Source of the DNA: Dethiobacter sp.
Lineage (GTDB): Bacteria > Bacillota > Dethiobacteria > DTU022
Assembly: GCA_018333405.1 (NCBI GenBank)
Contig: JAGXSR010000187.1
Location: forward strand, 1 to 7,199
Direction of reading: 5' to 3'
DNA length: 7,199 nt
The notes under the pieces are model-generated. The model was not told the DNA's origin. It saw nothing but the letters and a program-made list of their open reading frames with translations, and ran no database searches. A program made the position numbers and the translations under genes. How positions within the stretch are numbered: position 1 is the stretch's first letter; every line of letters begins with the position of its first letter. Of the stretch, positions 5,717 to 7,199 are shown piece by piece.

Positions 5717-6013
5717 TCAAATCAGCCGGGTATGAGGTAAATCGGCCGGCCGATACCCGGAAGTGAAGCAACCAATATCGCGATTGTCGTCATTGCCCAG
5801 GATCAACACTAGCTCTGCACCCGCGGCGTTTATGGCCTCAGCATATGCTCTCAGGCCAGGCAGGTAAGCAACCTGGGCCAGGGTCCCCTGATCTTTTGGC
5901 AACAGATCGCCCGCTACCGCCACCAGATCAGGCTTATGCGCTTTGGCTGCCTGAACCAGAAGTTCCCACTTGTTTTCCCCGTGATGAATATCGGCTAGAA
6001 CCATCCAGCGCAT
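5717..6013 (-). CDS. Truncated calcineurin-like metallophosphoesterase (probable remnant)
   Basis: A 98-residue reading frame with the first three metal-binding motifs of the calcineurin-like phosphoesterase superfamily: DIH at 8-10, GD at 35-36 (AVAGDLLPK) and GNDDN at 73-77 (LILGNDDNR). The usual later motifs, a histidine and a GH-x-H further on, are absent, because the frame stops 21 residues past GNDDN while family members usually exceed 200 residues. The last residues (about GCFTSGYRPADLPHTRLI) do not look like the family. The start is ATG at 6013 with AGGAG eight bases upstream; a GTG at 6022 is too close to that site. It lies 30 bases after glnS on the same strand, probably co-transcribed. 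I see no continuation in another frame before the terminator at 5659-5697, so a deletion or rearrangement, not a simple frameshift, probably removed the C-terminus. It is likely inactive. Confidence 0.72.
   Translation of the reverse strand: MRWMVLADIHHGENKWELLVQAAKAHKPDLVAVAGDLLPKDQGTLAQVAYLPGLRAYAEAINAAGAELVLILGNDDNRDIGCFTSGYRPADLPHTRLI
5726..5760. repeat. Inverted repeat at the 3' end of the truncated phosphoesterase
   Basis: CCGGGTAT (5726-5733) and ATACCCGG (5753-5760) are perfect inverted copies around 19 bases that contain the self-complementary CGGCCGGCCG (5743-5752). It covers the last codons of the truncated reading frame. On the minus strand it has no clear T-run, so it is at best a weak terminator. 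It may mark the breakpoint that truncated the gene. Confidence 0.5.
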
Positions 6014-6043
6014 ACAGCTCACTCCTATCTAAAAAAGAGGGTG

Positions 6044-7199
6044 CTACCGGCTTGCCTTAGCCCAGGAGTCCTTGAGGCTGACAATGCGGCTGTATATGAT
6101 CTGCCCTTCTTTCGCGTCTTCCGGCGCATAATAAAAATAGCCCTTGCGCAAAAATTGAAAGCGGCTGCCGGCCGGCGCCTGGGCCACAGCGGGCTCCACC
6201 GCCGCGTCGGTGAGTATGACCAGGGATCCGGGATTAATACTGCCGGTAAAGTCGCCTTCTTCGTCATGGTCGGGACTCTCTTTTGTAAACAGCGTGTCGT
6301 ACAGGCGGACGGTGATCCTGGCGGAGTGCGGCGCTGATACCCAGTGGATAACCCCCTTCACTTTTTTGCCGCTGATATCCTGGCCGCTTTTGGTCGCCGG
6401 GTCGTAAACGCAGCGCAGTTCGATGACTTCGCCCCCGGCATCTCGGACTGCTTCTTCGCAGCGGATGATATAGGCTCCTTTTAAGCGCACCTCCCGGTCG
6501 GGGGCCAGCCGGTGGTAGCTCTTCGGCGGATCATCCATGAAGTCTTCCCGCTCGATATACAGCTCCCTGCCAAAAGGAACCTGTCTGGCGCCGGCGCTCT
6601 CATTCCCGGGTAAATTCTCAAGTTTCAGCAGTTCGGTTTTATCTTCCGGCCAGTTGGTAATCACTACTTTCAGCGGCTCCAGCACCGCCATCATCCGGTA
6701 TGCCTTATCTTCCAGATCATTGCGGATACTGTGCTCAAACAGGGAGAGATCCACAACGCTCTCTGCCCGGGCCACACCGACCCGTTCCTGGAAATCGGCG
6801 ATGGCTGCCGGGGTGACTCCCCGCCGCCTCAAACCGGCGATAGTGGGCATCCTTGGATCGTCCCAGCCGCTGACATATCCCTCTTCCACCAGCCGGCGCA
6901 ATTTGCGCTTGCTCATCACCGTATAGGTCATATTCAGGCGGGCAAATTCAGTCTGCCGGGAGCGGCATCGGATCACTTCAGGCATCAGCTCCAGAGCGTT
7001 GTCCACAATCCAATCATACAGCGGGCGGTGATCGCTGTATTCTATAGAGCAAAAAGAATGGGTAACCCCCTCCAGAGCATCGGAGAAAGGATGATCGAAA
7101 TCATACATCGGGTAGATGCGCCATCGATCACCGGTGCGGTGATGATGGGCGTGAAGTATGCGGTAGATCACCGGGTCACGCAGGTTTAAGTTTCCCGAA
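6044..7199 (-). CDS. glnS: Glutaminyl-tRNA synthetase, C-terminal part (5' end outside the window)
   Basis: The frame is open for 384 codons from the window edge to a TAG at 6044-6046, about 70% of a typical enzyme near 550 residues. It charges tRNA-Gln with glutamine using ATP in the cytoplasm. The visible part begins in the class I catalytic core (GNLNLRDPVIYRI), continues through HHHRTGDRWRIYPMYDFDHP and SDALEGVTHSFCSIE, and holds the KMSKS-equivalent VMSKR (codons 6905-6919). VSGWDDPRMPTIAGLRRRGV follows, then the C-terminal beta-barrel anticodon-binding domains. The VSGWDDPRMPT context and the C-terminal architecture separate it from bacterial glutamyl-tRNA synthetase. The N-terminal HIGH motif lies outside the window. 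Many Bacillota lack GlnRS and make Gln-tRNA by transamidation, so its presence hints at past lateral transfer. A truncated phosphoesterase gene follows after 30 bases. Confidence 0.96.
   Translation of the reverse strand, partial: SGNLNLRDPVIYRILHAHHHRTGDRWRIYPMYDFDHPFSDALEGVTHSFCSIEYSDHRPLYDWIVDNALELMPEVIRCRSRQTEFARLNMTYTVMSKRKLRRLVEEGYVSGWDDPRMPTIAGLRRRGVTPAAIADFQERVGVARAESVVDLSLFEHSIRNDLEDKAYRMMAVLEPLKVVITNWPEDKTELLKLENLPGNESAGARQVPFGRELYIEREDFMDDPPKSYHRLAPDREVRLKGAYIIRCEEAVRDAGGEVIELRCVYDPATKSGQDISGKKVKGVIHWVSAPHSARITVRLYDTLFTKESPDHDEEGDFTGSINPGSLVILTDAAVEPAVAQAPAGSRFQFLRKGYFYYAPEDAKEGQIIYSRIVSLKDSWAKASR

Noticed and set aside
6537..7189. Plus-strand frames opposite glnS (129 and 152 residues)
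   Set aside because: They are antisense shadows of a clearly conserved glutaminyl-tRNA synthetase.

Overview
The window looks like chromosomal DNA from a moderately GC-rich Gram-positive anaerobe. A Clostridia member of the Desulfotomaculum/Pelotomaculum type (Bacillota) would fit, but this is inference. The clues are strong GGAGG-type ribosome binding sites, a TTG start, RsgI-type (otherwise SigI-linked) extracytoplasmic domains, and a glutaminyl-tRNA synthetase in a genome that otherwise looks firmicute. No rRNA, tRNA, CRISPR array or insertion sequence is visible.

Layout. (1) 1-1926, minus strand: a two-gene operon. A TPR-repeat protein (910-1926) overlaps by four bases (ATGA) the start of a P-loop ATPase (913 down to the window edge) that resembles the large DUF6079/BREX-type ATPases. 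(2) 1927-2214: a divergent intergenic region with a candidate promoter for the minus operon and several small inverted repeats. (3) 2215-4116, plus strand: an ECF-like sigma factor and, 12 bases on, a single-pass membrane protein that is very probably its anti-sigma factor. Its outer part carries an RsgI-middle/SEAL-like domain, degenerate helical repeats and a long acidic tail encoded partly by perfect 12-bp repeats. (4) 4291-5607, plus strand: a second protein with the same extracytoplasmic plan but no cytoplasmic domain, ending in an Asp-rich tail. A very good intrinsic terminator follows (5659-5697). (5) 5717-7199, minus strand: the C-terminal part of glutaminyl-tRNA synthetase (glnS) and, 30 bases downstream, a metallophosphoesterase that stops after its first three metal-binding motifs and appears truncated.

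How it may work together. The sigma factor, the membrane anti-sigma and the exported paralogue form the notable unit. Both membrane proteins keep the Asn-Pro dipeptide of RsgI/SEAL domains, which is known to be an autocleavage site in that family, and both end in poly-acidic tails outside the membrane. A reasonable model is a signalling system in which an ECF sigma factor is held by an RsgI-like anti-sigma and released by regulated proteolysis, with the acidic tails sensing cations, minerals or the cell wall. The pairing of an ECF sigma with an RsgI-type outer module, and the duplicate lacking an anti-sigma domain, are the most novel parts of the window. The TPR/ATPase operon is a second candidate for a poorly described system, possibly defence-related, but its remaining genes lie outside the window.
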